In this document: piece by piece, positions 26,729 through 36,202 of the stretch
Layout: each line of letters opens with the position of its first letter
Numbering within the stretch: the first letter of the stretch is position 1
Source: a candidate division KSB1 bacterium
GTDB lineage: Bacteria; Zhuqueibacterota; Zhuqueibacteria; Residuimicrobiales; Krinioviventaceae
Reading direction: 5' to 3'
Length of the DNA stretch: 64,000 bases
Assembly (NCBI GenBank): GCA_034521575.1
Contig: JAXHMJ010000003.1
Location: 62,001 to 126,000, forward strand
The notes under the pieces: model-generated
Seen by the model: only the letters and a program-made list of their open reading frames with translations
Databases searched by the model: none
What the model was told of the DNA's origin: nothing
Made by a program: the position numbers and the translations under genes

Positions 26729-28086
26729 GACTTGTTTTGATCGGCTTGCGGAAAATGTCGTTTAAATTGTTCGATCATTTCTTCTGGAGAAATGGCAGTG
26801 ATTCTGCCTTTTCTGTACTGTTCTTCGACCCATTCAAAGATTTTGGCTACCTGGGGATTGCGTTTGTCGACTAGGGGCAGACCGTGTTGTTTCAGCTGTT
26901 GGTTCACCCAGAACCCCACGCCGGCAATGCCGGAGCGGTCTGTGATGTTGACGTCCAGTGGGCGGCCGAGAATTTTTCCGGTATCAAAAATGTTATAGAT
27001 CTCTTCATTTTTAATCACACCGTCGGCATGAATACCTGCTTTGGTGACGTTGAAATGCTCGCCGACTAACGGAAAATTGGTGGGAATATGCGTCCCGATC
27101 TCTCTCATGTACTCGGCAATTTCATTGATGGCCAGCAAATCCATCCCTGCTGTATCGCCTTTAATCGAAGCGTATTCAATCGCCAGGGCCTCAATCGGCG
27201 AGTTACCGGTACGTTCACCAAATCCCATCAGGGAGCCGTTGACCGCGGAAACACCGGAATGCCAGGCGCAGAGTGAATTGGCATGGACTTTGTGGAAATC
27301 ATTATGGCCGTGCCATTCCAGTTTTTCCGAGGGGATGCCCACTTCCTGCTGTAGATGATAGACAATTTTACGGATAGAGCGCGGCAGCGCCACACCGGGG
27401 AACGGATCACCGTATCCCATGGTGTCGCAGAGGCGGATTTTGATATTGAGTCCGCTTTTTTGGGAAAACTGCATCAATTCCTCTGCAAACGGAACCACCG
27501 TACCCCAGTAATCAGCTCGGGTCACATCTTCGAAATGACAGCGTACTGTTTCCAGTCCTGCGTCGGCTGCGGACTGGACAACGTTCATGAACTGTTCAAG
27601 AACCTGACGCCGGGTTTTACGGAATTTTAAAAAGATATGGTAATCAGAAATCGATGTCAGAATGCCGATTTCCTTGATCCCGACCTTGCGCGCCAGTTCA
27701 AAATCTTTGGGATTGGCGCGAATCCATGCCGTGACCTCGGGATAGCGGTATCCTTTGTTGCGGACCTCTTCCAGAATTTCCCGATCCTGATCGGAATAAA
27801 TAAAAAATTCAGATTGACGAATGATACCGTTCGGGCCGGATAGACGATGCATCAGATCGAATAGTTTTGATACCTGCTCCGCTGAATACGGGGGCCGCGC
27901 CTGTTGGCCGTCGCGGAAGGTTGTATCTGTAATCCATATGTCTTTGGCTGGTTTTACATCAACTATTTTATTATCAAATACAGTTCTGGGTATTTCTGAA
28001 TATGGAAAATATTCTCTCCAAAGATTAGGCTCTTGCACATCAACAAGGGGATGTTTGCGTTTCTTTGTTTTGTCGTTTGTGCTCAT
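26725..28086 (-). CDS. Citrate/homocitrate-synthase-like HMGL enzyme (candidate Re-citrate synthase)
   Basis: A 453-residue member of the DRE-TIM acyltransferase family. ITDTTFRDGQQARPPY holds the DTTFRDG active-site start (usually D-T-T-L-R-D-G). CHFEDVTRAD, LCDTMGYGDP and the metal-binding HGHNDFHKV follow, with NGSLMGFGERTGN as the loop typical of homocitrate/isopropylmalate synthases. It lacks the C-terminal regulatory domain of LeuA. The TTFRDGQQ-x-RPP start resembles the Re-citrate synthases related to homocitrate synthase. Being in one operon with icd supports condensation of oxaloacetate and acetyl-CoA, but homocitrate-type chemistry remains possible. ATG 28086 follows GGAGG. Confidence 0.75.
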   Translation of the reverse strand: MSTNDKTKKRKHPLVDVQEPNLWREYFPYSEIPRTVFDNKIVDVKPAKDIWITDTTFRDGQQARPPYSAEQVSKLFDLMHRLSGPNGIIRQSEFFIYSDQDREILEEVRNKGYRYPEVTAWIRANPKDFELARKVGIKEIGILTSISDYHIFLKFRKTRRQVLEQFMNVVQSAADAGLETVRCHFEDVTRADYWGTVVPFAEELMQFSQKSGLNIKIRLCDTMGYGDPFPGVALPRSIRKIVYHLQQEVGIPSEKLEWHGHNDFHKVHANSLCAWHSGVSAVNGSLMGFGERTGNSPIEALAIEYASIKGDTAGMDLLAINEIAEYMREIGTHIPTNFPLVGEHFNVTKAGIHADGVIKNEEIYNIFDTGKILGRPLDVNITDRSGIAGVGFWVNQQLKQHGLPLVDKRNPQVAKIFEWVEEQYRKGRITAISPEEMIEQFKRHFPQADQNKS

Positions 28087-28089
28087 ATG

Positions 28090-28500
28090 CCCTCCAAATT
28101 AATTTATAATGTTATTCCGTGATTATCGAGTTAACAGACCTCGATCAGACCATTCAGAGTTTTACGTGCAGGAAAGTTATAGAATTCGACCAAGCGGTCG
28201 GTCGTCTGATAGAAGAGGATAGAGAATCCATACCGCAGGGACCGTGCCGCCCCCGGAACGATATGAGGTCAAACGTAGATGGGGAGGGGCAAGCAAACCA
28301 CGGCCTTTGGATGTTGCGGTCAAGGCGCGCGCAAACCGTTCCGTTGGATGGCTTGAAAAAATGATTTGCTTTAGTAACAACCCGTTCTCCCAAAAAATAA
28401 GTTTATATGCTTTAAATAATACGTTGTTTTTTAACAAAAGTCAAGATTTAAAATAATCTCTGTTGATTTTCATATTCTTTTTCTCTAATTTAAGGGTGTA
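28090..28500. other. Divergent intergenic region without a gene
   Basis: This 440-bp gap between the minus-strand operon and the plus-strand SPOR gene should hold both promoters. The part from about 28195 to 28345 looks richer in GC than its flanks and has open frames on both strands that overlap and show no motifs. From 28360 it is AT-rich. I found no tRNA or clear repeat in it. Confidence 0.35.
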
Positions 28501-28525
28501 AAATATCAACGTACAGGAGATTTGT

Positions 28526-29077
28526 ATGATGTTCCGGTTGTGTGTGTGTTCAGCTCTGTCTATGCTTTTATTCTATTGTGCGGGTCCGTCTAACCTGCAG
28601 CAACTTCAGCAACGACAAGATGTGAAAAGTAAAAAACAGCAGAAAAAGCTGAATGAATCGTTTGATCCGACCAGTCTTGATGACTATGAAAAAGATTGGG
28701 GACGTAAAGAGTCACCGGATCTTGAGACGGTCAATATTGAGCAGCTGTTAAAAGGTCGGTCTACAGCTGAGGCTTTAAACGAGTCACAAAAAGTATCCGG
28801 GTACCGTGTTCAGTTAATCGCCACACGTGATGAAAAAGAGGCTCATGCCGTCATGCGCGAAGCGATTCTCACCTTTGAATATCGGGTATACCGCACCTTT
28901 GACGATCCTTATTACAAGGTCCGCATCGGTGATTTTGTGTCTCGAATGAAAGCCGATCAGGTGCGAGAGCAGGCCATACAGAATGATTATCTCGAAGCCT
29001 GGGTTGTGCGGGAACGTGTCTGGAAAGGAGAACCGCTTGAGACAACCGAGGCAGAGGCGGATACAACAGGTATATAG
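28526..29077 (+). CDS. SPOR-domain lipoprotein
   Basis: A 183-residue lipoprotein (signal then LLFYCAG). A Gln/Lys-rich linker follows, and a SPOR domain covers about 90-165 (SGYRVQLIATRDEKEAHAVM ... YYKVRIGDFVSRMKAD). SPOR domains bind glycan strands lacking stem peptides, usually at the division septum. A strong terminator follows, so it is transcribed alone. Confidence 0.85.
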   Translation: MMFRLCVCSALSMLLFYCAGPSNLQQLQQRQDVKSKKQQKKLNESFDPTSLDDYEKDWGRKESPDLETVNIEQLLKGRSTAEALNESQKVSGYRVQLIATRDEKEAHAVMREAILTFEYRVYRTFDDPYYKVRIGDFVSRMKADQVREQAIQNDYLEAWVVRERVWKGEPLETTEAEADTTGI

Positions 29078-29106
29078 TTGGATTTTGAATACTGCGGCGT
29101 ATAAAG

Positions 29107-29142
29107 GGCTCAATTTTTTTGTTGAAATTGAGCCTTTTTTTT
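29107..29142 (+). terminator. Strong rho-independent terminator
   Basis: GGCTCAATTT (29107-29116) pairs perfectly with AAATTGAGCC (29125-29134) and an 8-base T-run follows. It closes the SPOR gene transcript. Confidence 0.9.
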
Positions 29143-29211
29143 AGTATATTCCAGACTTGTAAGCTTTATTCTTGATAAATTGTACACGGATGCAGAATAT
29201 AGATTAGCAAT

Positions 29212-29250
29212 AAACCCCATCTCGGAACCTGCAGGTGTGGGTTTTTATTT
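29212..29250 (+). terminator. Terminator-like hairpin in the yebC leader
   Basis: AAACCC(CA) at 29212-29219 pairs with (TG)TGGGTTT at about 29236-29243 and is followed by a T-rich stretch, only about 15 bases before the yebC start codon. It could act as an attenuator for the yebC-ruvCAB transcript or be chance. Confidence 0.35.
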
Positions 29251-29264
29251 TTACAGGAGGTTGC

Positions 29265-30014
29265 ATGTCAGGACATTCAAAATGGAGTACCATTAAAAGA
29301 AAAAAAGCAGCCAAGGATGCACAAAAAGGACGTGTTTTTACGCGGCTGATTCGTGAGATCACGGTGGCTGCCAAGGAAGGCGGCGGTGATGAGGAATCGA
29401 ATCCTCGTTTGAGAACAGCCGTTCAGGATGCCAAGGCTGCCAATATGCCGGTTTCTAATATAGAAAAGGCGATTAAAAAAGGCACCGGAGAGCTTCCCGG
29501 TGTCAGTTATGAAGAGGTGGTATATGAAGGGTATGCTCCGGGCGGTGTGGCATTGTATATGCAAACTCTGACTGACAACAAGAACCGTACCGTTGCAGAA
29601 ATTCGTCATATTTTGTCCAAACACGGCGGCAGTCTGGGTGAAAGCGGCAGTGTGGGATGGATGTTTACCAAGCTCGGTGTGATCAATGTGCCCGCGGATT
29701 CTATTTCAGAAGATGATTTGATGATGATGGCTCTGGACGCGGGGGCCGAGGATATTGAGAATGATCCGGATTATTTTATTGTCAAAACAGATCCCGGTGA
29801 TCTCTCGGATGTTAAAAGTGCGCTGGATGAAAACGGGTTAAAATATATAGACAGCAAAATAATCATGGAACCCCAGAATACGGTAGCTGTGGAAGGCAAG
29901 GAAGCGGAACAGGTTTTAAAGCTGATGGATGCTTTGGAAGACCAGGATGATATGCAAAATATTTACGCCAACTTTGATATTGATGACAGTGTGATCGAGG
30001 AGTACAACTCCTGA
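29265..30014 (+). CDS. yebC: YebC/TACO1-family protein
   Basis: A 249-residue protein opening MSGHSKWSTIKRKKAAKDAQKGRVFTRL... as in all family members, with the YEGYAPGGVALY and RHILSKHGGSLGESGSVGWMF blocks. The ATG at 29265 follows CAGGAGG; an upstream in-frame start adds ten residues unlike the family. YebC proteins bind DNA or act on ribosomes stalled at proline motifs. It is followed after one base by ruvC, a common arrangement. Confidence 0.95.
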   Translation: MSGHSKWSTIKRKKAAKDAQKGRVFTRLIREITVAAKEGGGDEESNPRLRTAVQDAKAANMPVSNIEKAIKKGTGELPGVSYEEVVYEGYAPGGVALYMQTLTDNKNRTVAEIRHILSKHGGSLGESGSVGWMFTKLGVINVPADSISEDDLMMMALDAGAEDIENDPDYFIVKTDPGDLSDVKSALDENGLKYIDSKIIMEPQNTVAVEGKEAEQVLKLMDALEDQDDMQNIYANFDIDDSVIEEYNS

Positions 30015-30015
30015 G

Positions 30016-30510
30016 ATGATTGTTCTGGGTATTGATCCCGGGAGCGCGGTTACGGGATATGGTGTTATTGATACAGAGCGAAAAAAGTTAAAATGCGTGA
30101 CGTACGGTGCAATTCGCACGCCGCATGAAAAAGATCTGGCAGACAAATTAAAAATCATCTATGGTTCCCTGGATGAACTGATCCGTGAATATAATCCTCG
30201 GGATATCGCTCTGGAAGATGTGTTCTTTGGTCAAAATATACAATCTGCTCTCAAGTTGGGTCAAGCCCGGGGAGCGGCGATACTTGCCGCTGCGAATAAT
30301 GAGAAACCCGTATTCACTTATGCCGCCCGCGCTGTAAAACAGGCTTTGACCGGTAATGGCGCTGCATCCAAAGAGCAGGTACAGAGAATGATACAGTCGC
30401 TTTTGCGCTTTCAGGAGCCGGTGCGACCGTTGGATGCATCAGATGCTTTGGCCATTGCCGTTTGTCATGCCCGAAGACGTGAGATGCATGAACTTTTTTC
30501 TAAATTGTAG
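30016..30510 (+). CDS. ruvC: Holliday junction resolvase RuvC
   Basis: 164 residues. The RNase H-like acidic set is visible: D7 in GIDPGSAVTGYG, the Glu in IALEDVFFGQN, and the pair in LDASDALAIAVCH. It cuts four-way junctions placed by RuvAB. It is the first of three adjacent ruv genes; 5 bp separate it from ruvA. Confidence 0.95.
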   Translation: MIVLGIDPGSAVTGYGVIDTERKKLKCVTYGAIRTPHEKDLADKLKIIYGSLDELIREYNPRDIALEDVFFGQNIQSALKLGQARGAAILAAANNEKPVFTYAARAVKQALTGNGAASKEQVQRMIQSLLRFQEPVRPLDASDALAIAVCHARRREMHELFSKL

Positions 30511-30515
30511 GCCCT

Positions 30516-31121
30516 ATGATCTCTTTTATTCGCGGTTTGCTGATTGAAAAACAACCGACGTTTGCCCTCCTCGAAACAGGTGGTATCGGTTATGAAATTT
30601 CCATACCTGTCTCTACTTACCAGGTATTGGGAGAGGTGGGTCATGAATCGCAACTGCATACGTATTTGCATGTACGTGAAGATGCGATGAACCTGTTCGG
30701 CTTTTCAACGATTGAGGAAAGACAGTTATTTCTGGACTTGTTGTCTGTATCCGGCATAGGCCCAAAGCTGGCATTGACAATTCTATCCAAAAGTCACGTT
30801 CAGCAGATTTATCAGAATATTGCGGATGGAAATGAAAGCAGTCTGGTCAAAATTAAAGGTCTGGGTAAAAAAACAGCACAGCGGCTGATATTGGATTTGA
30901 AAGACCGTGCTTTGAATAAAGTGCAGAAGCGCGCTCCGGCGCCGGATTCCACAATGGACCTGAAATCGGAAACCGAAGAGCAGAGTGTTCGGGCAATGAT
31001 GTCTCTGGGGTATACACGCTCGGAGGCGGAAAAAGCGATCATGCGCGCTGCGGGTGTAAAAGGTTCCCTGGCCAGTGTTGAAGAATTGATACGTATTGCA
31101 CTTGGCGGGGAATCGAACTGA
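30516..31121 (+). CDS. ruvA: Holliday junction DNA helicase subunit RuvA
   Basis: 201 residues. It opens [28 protein letters not shown] (OB-fold). Two HhH motifs follow ([16 protein letters not shown] and [19 protein letters not shown]), and a C-terminal domain III ([15 protein letters not shown]) contacts RuvB. It tetramerises on the junction. Its stop overlaps the ruvB start codon by one base. Confidence 0.95.
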   Translation: MISFIRGLLIEKQPTFALLETGGIGYEISIPVSTYQVLGEVGHESQLHTYLHVREDAMNLFGFSTIEERQLFLDLLSVSGIGPKLALTILSKSHVQQIYQNIADGNESSLVKIKGLGKKTAQRLILDLKDRALNKVQKRAPAPDSTMDLKSETEEQSVRAMMSLGYTRSEAEKAIMRAAGVKGSLASVEELIRIALGGESN

Positions 31122-32146
31122 TGACAGACGAACGTTATATTGACCCAAACCCGATGCAAGGGGATAACGATCTTGATTTGACCTTGAGGCCGACGCGTTT
31201 GAGCGAGTTTGTCGGGCATGAAAAGCTAAAATCAAATCTTTCGGTCTTTATCAAAGCTGCACTTGAGCGTCGGGAATCTCTGGACCATGTGATATTTCAC
31301 GGTCCTCCGGGGTTGGGAAAAACAACCCTGGCTAATGTGATTGCCCGCGAGATGGGCAGTGAAATTCGCACCACATCCGGTCCGGCTCTGGAACGGCCGG
31401 CTGACCTGGCCGGAATCTTGACCAATCTGGGTGAGCGTGATGTGTTGTTTATCGACGAGATTCATCGTCTCAATCGGGTGATCGAAGAATATCTGTATCC
31501 GGCCATGGAGGACTTTACGCTGGATATCATAATTGACAAGGGCGCCAATGCCCGCACCGTGCAGCTGTCTCTTCCGCGCTTTACGCTGGTGGGCGCGACT
31601 ACGCGAGCCGGACTGGTAACGTCTCCGCTGCGCGCACGTTTTGGCGTTTCCTTTCGTCTGGATTTTTACAAAGCCGATTCCCTGCGGATGATTGTTGAGC
31701 GTTCCGCAAGGATTCTCGGAATCGGTATTGATTCGGATGCAGCTCTGGAAATTGCCAGACGATCGCGCGGCACGCCGAGAATTGCAAACCGGCTGCTGCG
31801 CCGAATTCGCGACTTTGCACAAATCGCCGGCAAAGAACAAGTTGATCTCCCGTCGGCCCGGGATGCGCTTTCCAGGCTGGAAGTGGACAGCCACGGTCTG
31901 GATGATATGGACAAACGTATACTTTTGGCCCTGATTGAAAAGTTTGCAGGCGGCCCGGTGGGATTGAGTACATTGGCCATGTCCATCGGTGAAGAAGGTG
32001 ATACCATCGAAGAGGTGTATGAGCCCTTTTTGATTCAGATGGGCTTTATCAATCGGACTCCGCGCGGCCGAATCGCAACAGAACGCGCCTACAAGCATTT
32101 TAATAAAGAGAAAACAATATCGTCCCAGCGCGACCTTTTTAATTAA
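31121..32146 (+). CDS. ruvB: Holliday junction branch-migration ATPase RuvB
   Basis: 341 residues. [16 protein letters not shown] at the start, Walker A GPPGLGKT, Walker [29 protein letters not shown], and a C-terminal winged helix ([17 protein letters not shown]). It is the motor that drives branch migration on RuvA-bound junctions. Confidence 0.97.
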   Translation: MTDERYIDPNPMQGDNDLDLTLRPTRLSEFVGHEKLKSNLSVFIKAALERRESLDHVIFHGPPGLGKTTLANVIAREMGSEIRTTSGPALERPADLAGILTNLGERDVLFIDEIHRLNRVIEEYLYPAMEDFTLDIIIDKGANARTVQLSLPRFTLVGATTRAGLVTSPLRARFGVSFRLDFYKADSLRMIVERSARILGIGIDSDAALEIARRSRGTPRIANRLLRRIRDFAQIAGKEQVDLPSARDALSRLEVDSHGLDDMDKRILLALIEKFAGGPVGLSTLAMSIGEEGDTIEEVYEPFLIQMGFINRTPRGRIATERAYKHFNKEKTISSQRDLFN

Positions 32147-32194
32147 AGCGCTGGAAATTTTATATACACTATACATAATGGAGGTTTACGCCCC

Positions 32195-33231
32195 ATGAAA
32201 CTATCGGATTTTAAATACACATTGCCTGAAGAATTGATTGCACAGTATCCCAGTAAAAAACGAGACGAGTGCCGGCTGATGGTGCTGGACCGTGAAACCG
32301 GAAATACAGACCATAAAAAATTCAGAGATGTGGTCGATTATATGCAAAACGGGGATACTCTGGTCGTTAATGAAACACAAGTGTTTCCCGCACGTCTGGA
32401 GGGAACCAAAGATAAAACCGACGCCAAGGTTGAGGTTTTTCTGCTTCGGGAACTTGAACATTCACAAGGTCTTTGGGAAGTATTTGGTCAAACCGGCTCG
32501 CAAAGTACGGGTGGGCAATCGTTTGACTATCGGCAATGTGCTGTCCTGCGATGTGATTGATAATACAGTATCAGGCGGCCGAGTGGTGCGCTTTAATGAT
32601 ATTGACAATTTTTATCAGCGGGTGGATGAACTTGGAAAATCGCCGCTGCCGCCTTATATCAAACGTGAACCGGAGCCTATGGATAAAGACCGCTATCAGA
32701 CTGTTTATGCAAAACGGCGGGGCGCGGTTGCAGCTCCGACTGCCGGACTGCACTTTACCGAAGGACTTTTGAAAAAACTGGGAGAAAAAGGGTGTAACGG
32801 TAGTGCCCGTTGTGCTGCATCTCGGACTCGGCAGTTTTCGGCCTGTCGTGGTGGAAGATTTGGGGCGTCATAAAATGGATTCAGAGTATTATGAGATTCC
32901 CCAAGAAACCGTGGATGCGGTGAATGAAAGCAAACGCAACAATAAAAAAGTATTTGGAGTGGGCACCAGTGTGGTGCGCACCTTGGAAACCAGTGTAACT
33001 TCGGAAGGATGGTCCAAGGCGTCCAGTGGGTGGACGGATAAATTTATTTATCCGCCGTATGATTTCCACATTATCGATGCGCTGATTACCAATTTTCATT
33101 TGCCTGACTCGACTTTGTTGATGCTTGTATCTGCATTTGCGTCCACCTCGATGATTTTCAATGCCTACAAAGAGGCGATCAAAGAAAAGTATCAGTTTTA
33201 CAGTTATGGCGACGCCATGCTGATCAAATAG
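32195..33231 (+). CDS. queA: tRNA epoxyqueuosine-precursor synthase QueA, frameshifted twice
   Basis: Three frames join to about 344 residues, normal for QueA. One T appears inserted near 32483 (LWEV then [17 protein letters not shown]) and one G near 32791 (GEKG then [18 protein letters not shown]). Family marks: [62 protein letters not shown]. The enzyme transfers and isomerises ribose from S-adenosylmethionine onto 7-aminomethyl-7-deazaguanine in tRNA. GGAGG precedes the ATG. Confidence 0.9.
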
Positions 33232-33241
33232 CAGAAGGATT

Positions 33242-33934
33242 ATGCACAAGACTGCAATTATTGTAGCCGCAGGCTCCGGGCAAAGAATGCGGTGTAAAAC
33301 GCCCAAACAGTTTATCGAAATCGCAGGCAAACCCATCCTGCAGCATACGCTTCAGGTGTTTGAGAGCTGTGATGATATTGATGATATTTTGGTGGTTCTG
33401 CCCCCGGAATGGGTGAGTGTTTATGACCCGATCTTTAGGTCCGATTGGAAAATCAGCAAACTGATGCAAACAGTCGCGGGAGCCGGTCAGCGTCACTTGT
33501 CTGTGTGGAACGGATTGCAGGCTTTACCGGATGATACAGAGATTGTTATCATTCATGACGGTGTAAGACCCCTGATCACGCGCGATATCATCCGAAACAG
33601 TATTTATACCGCGGCCAGAGACGGCGCTGCAGTCGTTGGTGTGCAGTCCAAAGATACGATAAAACGGGTTAAAGATACCCGGATTGTCGAAACGATTCCA
33701 CGCGATGATTTGATCCTGGTGCAGACACCGCAAACTTTTCGCAAGGATGTGATTTTAGCAGCCAACCGGTCTGCGTTCGACACCGATCGATTCAGTACGG
33801 ATGATGCGGCGCTGGCGGAAATGGCCGGATATCCGGTGACCCTGGTGCCGGGCATCTGGACAAATATTAAAATAACATCACCTGAAGATCTAAAGGTGGC
33901 CGAATGGCTGCTCAGAGAACGGAGCCAAGAATGA
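33242..33934 (+). CDS. ispD: 2-C-methyl-D-erythritol 4-phosphate cytidylyltransferase IspD
   Basis: 230 residues. IIVAAGSGQRM is the CTP-binding loop; KQFIEIAGKPILQHTL, VIIHDGVRPL and QTPQTFRKDVI are family marks. It makes CDP-ME in the non-mevalonate isoprenoid route. The stop overlaps the ispF start (ATGA). Confidence 0.95.
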   Translation: MHKTAIIVAAGSGQRMRCKTPKQFIEIAGKPILQHTLQVFESCDDIDDILVVLPPEWVSVYDPIFRSDWKISKLMQTVAGAGQRHLSVWNGLQALPDDTEIVIIHDGVRPLITRDIIRNSIYTAARDGAAVVGVQSKDTIKRVKDTRIVETIPRDDLILVQTPQTFRKDVILAANRSAFDTDRFSTDDAALAEMAGYPVTLVPGIWTNIKITSPEDLKVAEWLLRERSQE

Positions 33935-34416
33935 GAATCGGACAAGGCTTTGATGTGCACAGGTTCATCAAGGGACGCCCGCTGATCCTGGGCGGTGTGA
34001 CTGTTCCGCATGATCGGGGTCTGCAGGGACATTCGGATGCGGATGTGTTGGTACATGCCGTTAACGACGCGCTGCTCGGCGCTGCCGCTCTCGGTGATAT
34101 TGGTCAGCATTTCCCGGATTCTGATAACCGGTATGCGAATATCTCCAGCCTGCGTCTGTTGCAGCAGGTCGATGAACTCTTGAAAGAACGCAAGTACAGA
34201 ATCCTAAATATCGACAGCACTCTGATTATGCAGCAGCCCAAGGTTTTCAGTTATGTGGATAAAATGCGTGAAACGATATCTGATGTGCTGAACATATCGA
34301 TTGATCTTGTGTCGGTCAAGGCCACGACAACAGAAAAACTCGGATTTACAGGACGCGAAGAAGGTGTTGCCGCTATGGCAGTCGCGTTAATTGAAAAGGA
34401 ATCATCATGTCATTAA
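33931..34416 (+). CDS. ispF: 2-C-methyl-D-erythritol 2,4-cyclodiphosphate synthase IspF
   Basis: 161 residues. I start at the ATG at 33931 because MRIGQGFDVHRF is the conserved N-terminus and the ATGA overlap with ispD is typical; a longer frame from 33904 is unlikely. GFDVHRF, GHSDADVLVHA (zinc ligands Asp and His) and VSVKATTTEKLGFTGREEG are present. It acts two steps after IspD. Confidence 0.96.
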   Translation: MRIGQGFDVHRFIKGRPLILGGVTVPHDRGLQGHSDADVLVHAVNDALLGAAALGDIGQHFPDSDNRYANISSLRLLQQVDELLKERKYRILNIDSTLIMQQPKVFSYVDKMRETISDVLNISIDLVSVKATTTEKLGFTGREEGVAAMAVALIEKESSCH

Positions 34417-35843
34417 AAATATTTAACAGCCTGGGACGGGAACTGCAGGAATTCGAGCCGATTATCAAAGGACGCGTGCATATATATGTCTGCGGCCCGA
34501 CTGTCTACGACTATCCGCATATCGGTCATGCCAAGAGCTATATTTCATTTGACGTGGTTGTCCGTTATTTTCGCTATCTCGGGTACAAGGTCCGCTATGT
34601 GCAGAATATTACTGATGTGGGCCACCTCTTGGATGACGGGGAGGACCGTATACTAAAGGGCGCCAAACGCGAAAAACTGGAGCCTATGGAGCTGGTGGAA
34701 CGCTATACGCGCGCCTATTTTGATGCTATGGATGCTCTCAATGTCCTCAGGCCGGATATTTCTCCGCATGCAGCCGGCCACATCCCCGAACAGATAGAAT
34801 GGGTGGAAACTTTGCTCGAAAAGGGATATGCTTATAACGTAAAGGGGTCGGTTTATTTTGATATATCGAAATGGCCCGGATACGGCAAGCTATCCGGCCG
34901 CAAAGTCGATGACCAGCAGGCCGGAGCCCGTCTGGATGTGAACACTGAAAAAAAACATCCTGCGGATTTTGCTCTGTGGAAAAAAGCCGAGCCGGAACAT
35001 ATCATGCAATGGAAGAGTCCCTGGGGGATGGGCTATCCGGGGTGGCATCTGGAATGTTCCACGATGTCGACAAAATATCTGGGAGAAACATTTGATATTC
35101 ACGGCGGCGGACTCGATAACCAGTTCCCGCATCATGAATGCGAAATTGCTCAGGCAGAGGCGGCTACGGAAAAACCGTTTGCCCGATACTGGATGCACAA
35201 TAATATGGTGCTGGTGGACGGCAATAAAATGTCAAAATCGCTCGGAAATTTTACGACCCTGTCCGAGGCCCTGGAACAATTTTCCGGCACCCAAATCCGT
35301 TTCTTTATTCTTCAGACTCATTACCGCAGTCCTGTGGATTTTACGCAAGAGGCTGTTTACGCTGCCGCGCAGGGATTAAGCAAGCTTCAGAATACAATGC
35401 GCGTTCTGAATGAGGCTCTTAATTCTGCTCAACAGGGTAAAGCGGAACAAAATATCATCGATCGCGTTTCAAAACATCGTCAGGCGTTCGAAGCGGAAAT
35501 GAATAATGATTTCAACACGCCTTCTGCGATTGGAATGCTGTTCGAATTCTCAAAAGAGATCAACAAATGGCTCGATCAGAATGACCTGTCTCGGGAGACC
35601 TTGTCAGTTATTCAGCAGGCTTACTATAGTCTGGGTGAAGATGTTCTTGGAATTCTGAGTTCAGCGGAGCAAAATTCGATGCAGGCGACACCGTTTATTG
35701 ATATGTTGGTGAATTTGAGAAAAGATCTGCGCGAACAGAAAAACTGGGAATTGGCGGACTGGATTCGGGATAACTTGCAGGAAAACGGCGTGGAAATCCG
35801 GGATAGCAAGCAGGGAACACGCTATAGGATAAAAAATTTATGA
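34407..35843 (+). CDS. cysS: Cysteinyl-tRNA synthetase
   Basis: 478 residues. CGPTVYDYPHIGHAKSY carries the zinc Cys and HIGH signature; GWHLECSTMS and HGGGLDNQFPHHECEIAQ complete the zinc site; KMSKSLGNF is the KMSKS loop. The start overlaps the ispF end by 10 bp and follows a GGAATC-type site. ispD-ispF-cysS is a frequent cluster. Confidence 0.97.
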   Translation: MSLKIFNSLGRELQEFEPIIKGRVHIYVCGPTVYDYPHIGHAKSYISFDVVVRYFRYLGYKVRYVQNITDVGHLLDDGEDRILKGAKREKLEPMELVERYTRAYFDAMDALNVLRPDISPHAAGHIPEQIEWVETLLEKGYAYNVKGSVYFDISKWPGYGKLSGRKVDDQQAGARLDVNTEKKHPADFALWKKAEPEHIMQWKSPWGMGYPGWHLECSTMSTKYLGETFDIHGGGLDNQFPHHECEIAQAEAATEKPFARYWMHNNMVLVDGNKMSKSLGNFTTLSEALEQFSGTQIRFFILQTHYRSPVDFTQEAVYAAAQGLSKLQNTMRVLNEALNSAQQGKAEQNIIDRVSKHRQAFEAEMNNDFNTPSAIGMLFEFSKEINKWLDQNDLSRETLSVIQQAYYSLGEDVLGILSSAEQNSMQATPFIDMLVNLRKDLREQKNWELADWIRDNLQENGVEIRDSKQGTRYRIKNL

Positions 35844-35861
35844 AATTTTCAAAAAATATCT

Positions 35862-35928
35862 TGATTTTTAGATAATAAATCGTTAAACTAATGGGCTTTC
35901 TCGTATAGTAAATATTTTTAGAGAAAGC
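35862..35928 (+). promoter_or_regulatory. Probable promoter and leader hairpin of the tRNA-tuf unit
   Basis: TTGATT (35862-35867) and TAAACT (35884-35889), 16 bp apart, resemble -35 and -10 boxes. Just downstream GCTTTCTC (35895-35902) recurs inverted as GAGAAAGC (35921-35928). The first tRNA begins at 35934. Confidence 0.4.
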
Positions 35929-35933
35929 AGCTG

Positions 35934-36006
35934 GCCACCATAGCTCAGCTGGTAGAGCACCTCACTTGTAATGAGGCTGTCGCGGGTTCGATCCCTGCTG
36001 GTGGCT
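35934..36006 (+). tRNA. tRNA-Thr (anticodon TGT)
   Basis: A full cloverleaf: acceptor GCCACCA/TGGTGGC, anticodon stem CCTCA/TGAGG with loop CTTGTAA, and T-arm GCGGG-TTCGATC-CCTGC. No CCA is encoded. First of four clustered tRNAs ahead of tuf, the same order as the E. coli thrU-tyrU-glyT-thrT-tufB unit. Confidence 0.95.
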
Positions 36007-36018
36007 CGCAAATATCGC

Positions 36019-36100
36019 GGGGAGGTTCCCGAGCGGCCAAAGGGAACAGACTGTAAATCTGTCGGCGAAGCCTTCGGAGGTTCGAATCCTCCCCTCCCCA
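36019..36100 (+). tRNA. tRNA-Tyr (anticodon GTA)
   Basis: Acceptor GGGGAGG/CCTCCCC, anticodon loop CTGTAAA in stem ACAGA/TCTGT, a long variable arm (class II) and T-loop TTCGAAT. No encoded CCA. Confidence 0.95.
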
Positions 36101-36202
36101 CGACAGATTGAAAGAATATCGGTCTCAGTGTGTGTCGGAAAAGTTGAGCCGATATTTTCTTTGTCATAGGTGCTCTATGAGTCTGTGCTGTAGAGACTGC
36201 TC

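Noticed and set aside
28154-28456. Open frames on both strands between the operon and the SPOR gene
   Set aside because: Mutually overlapping, no ribosome sites, no recognisable domain; left as an intergenic region.
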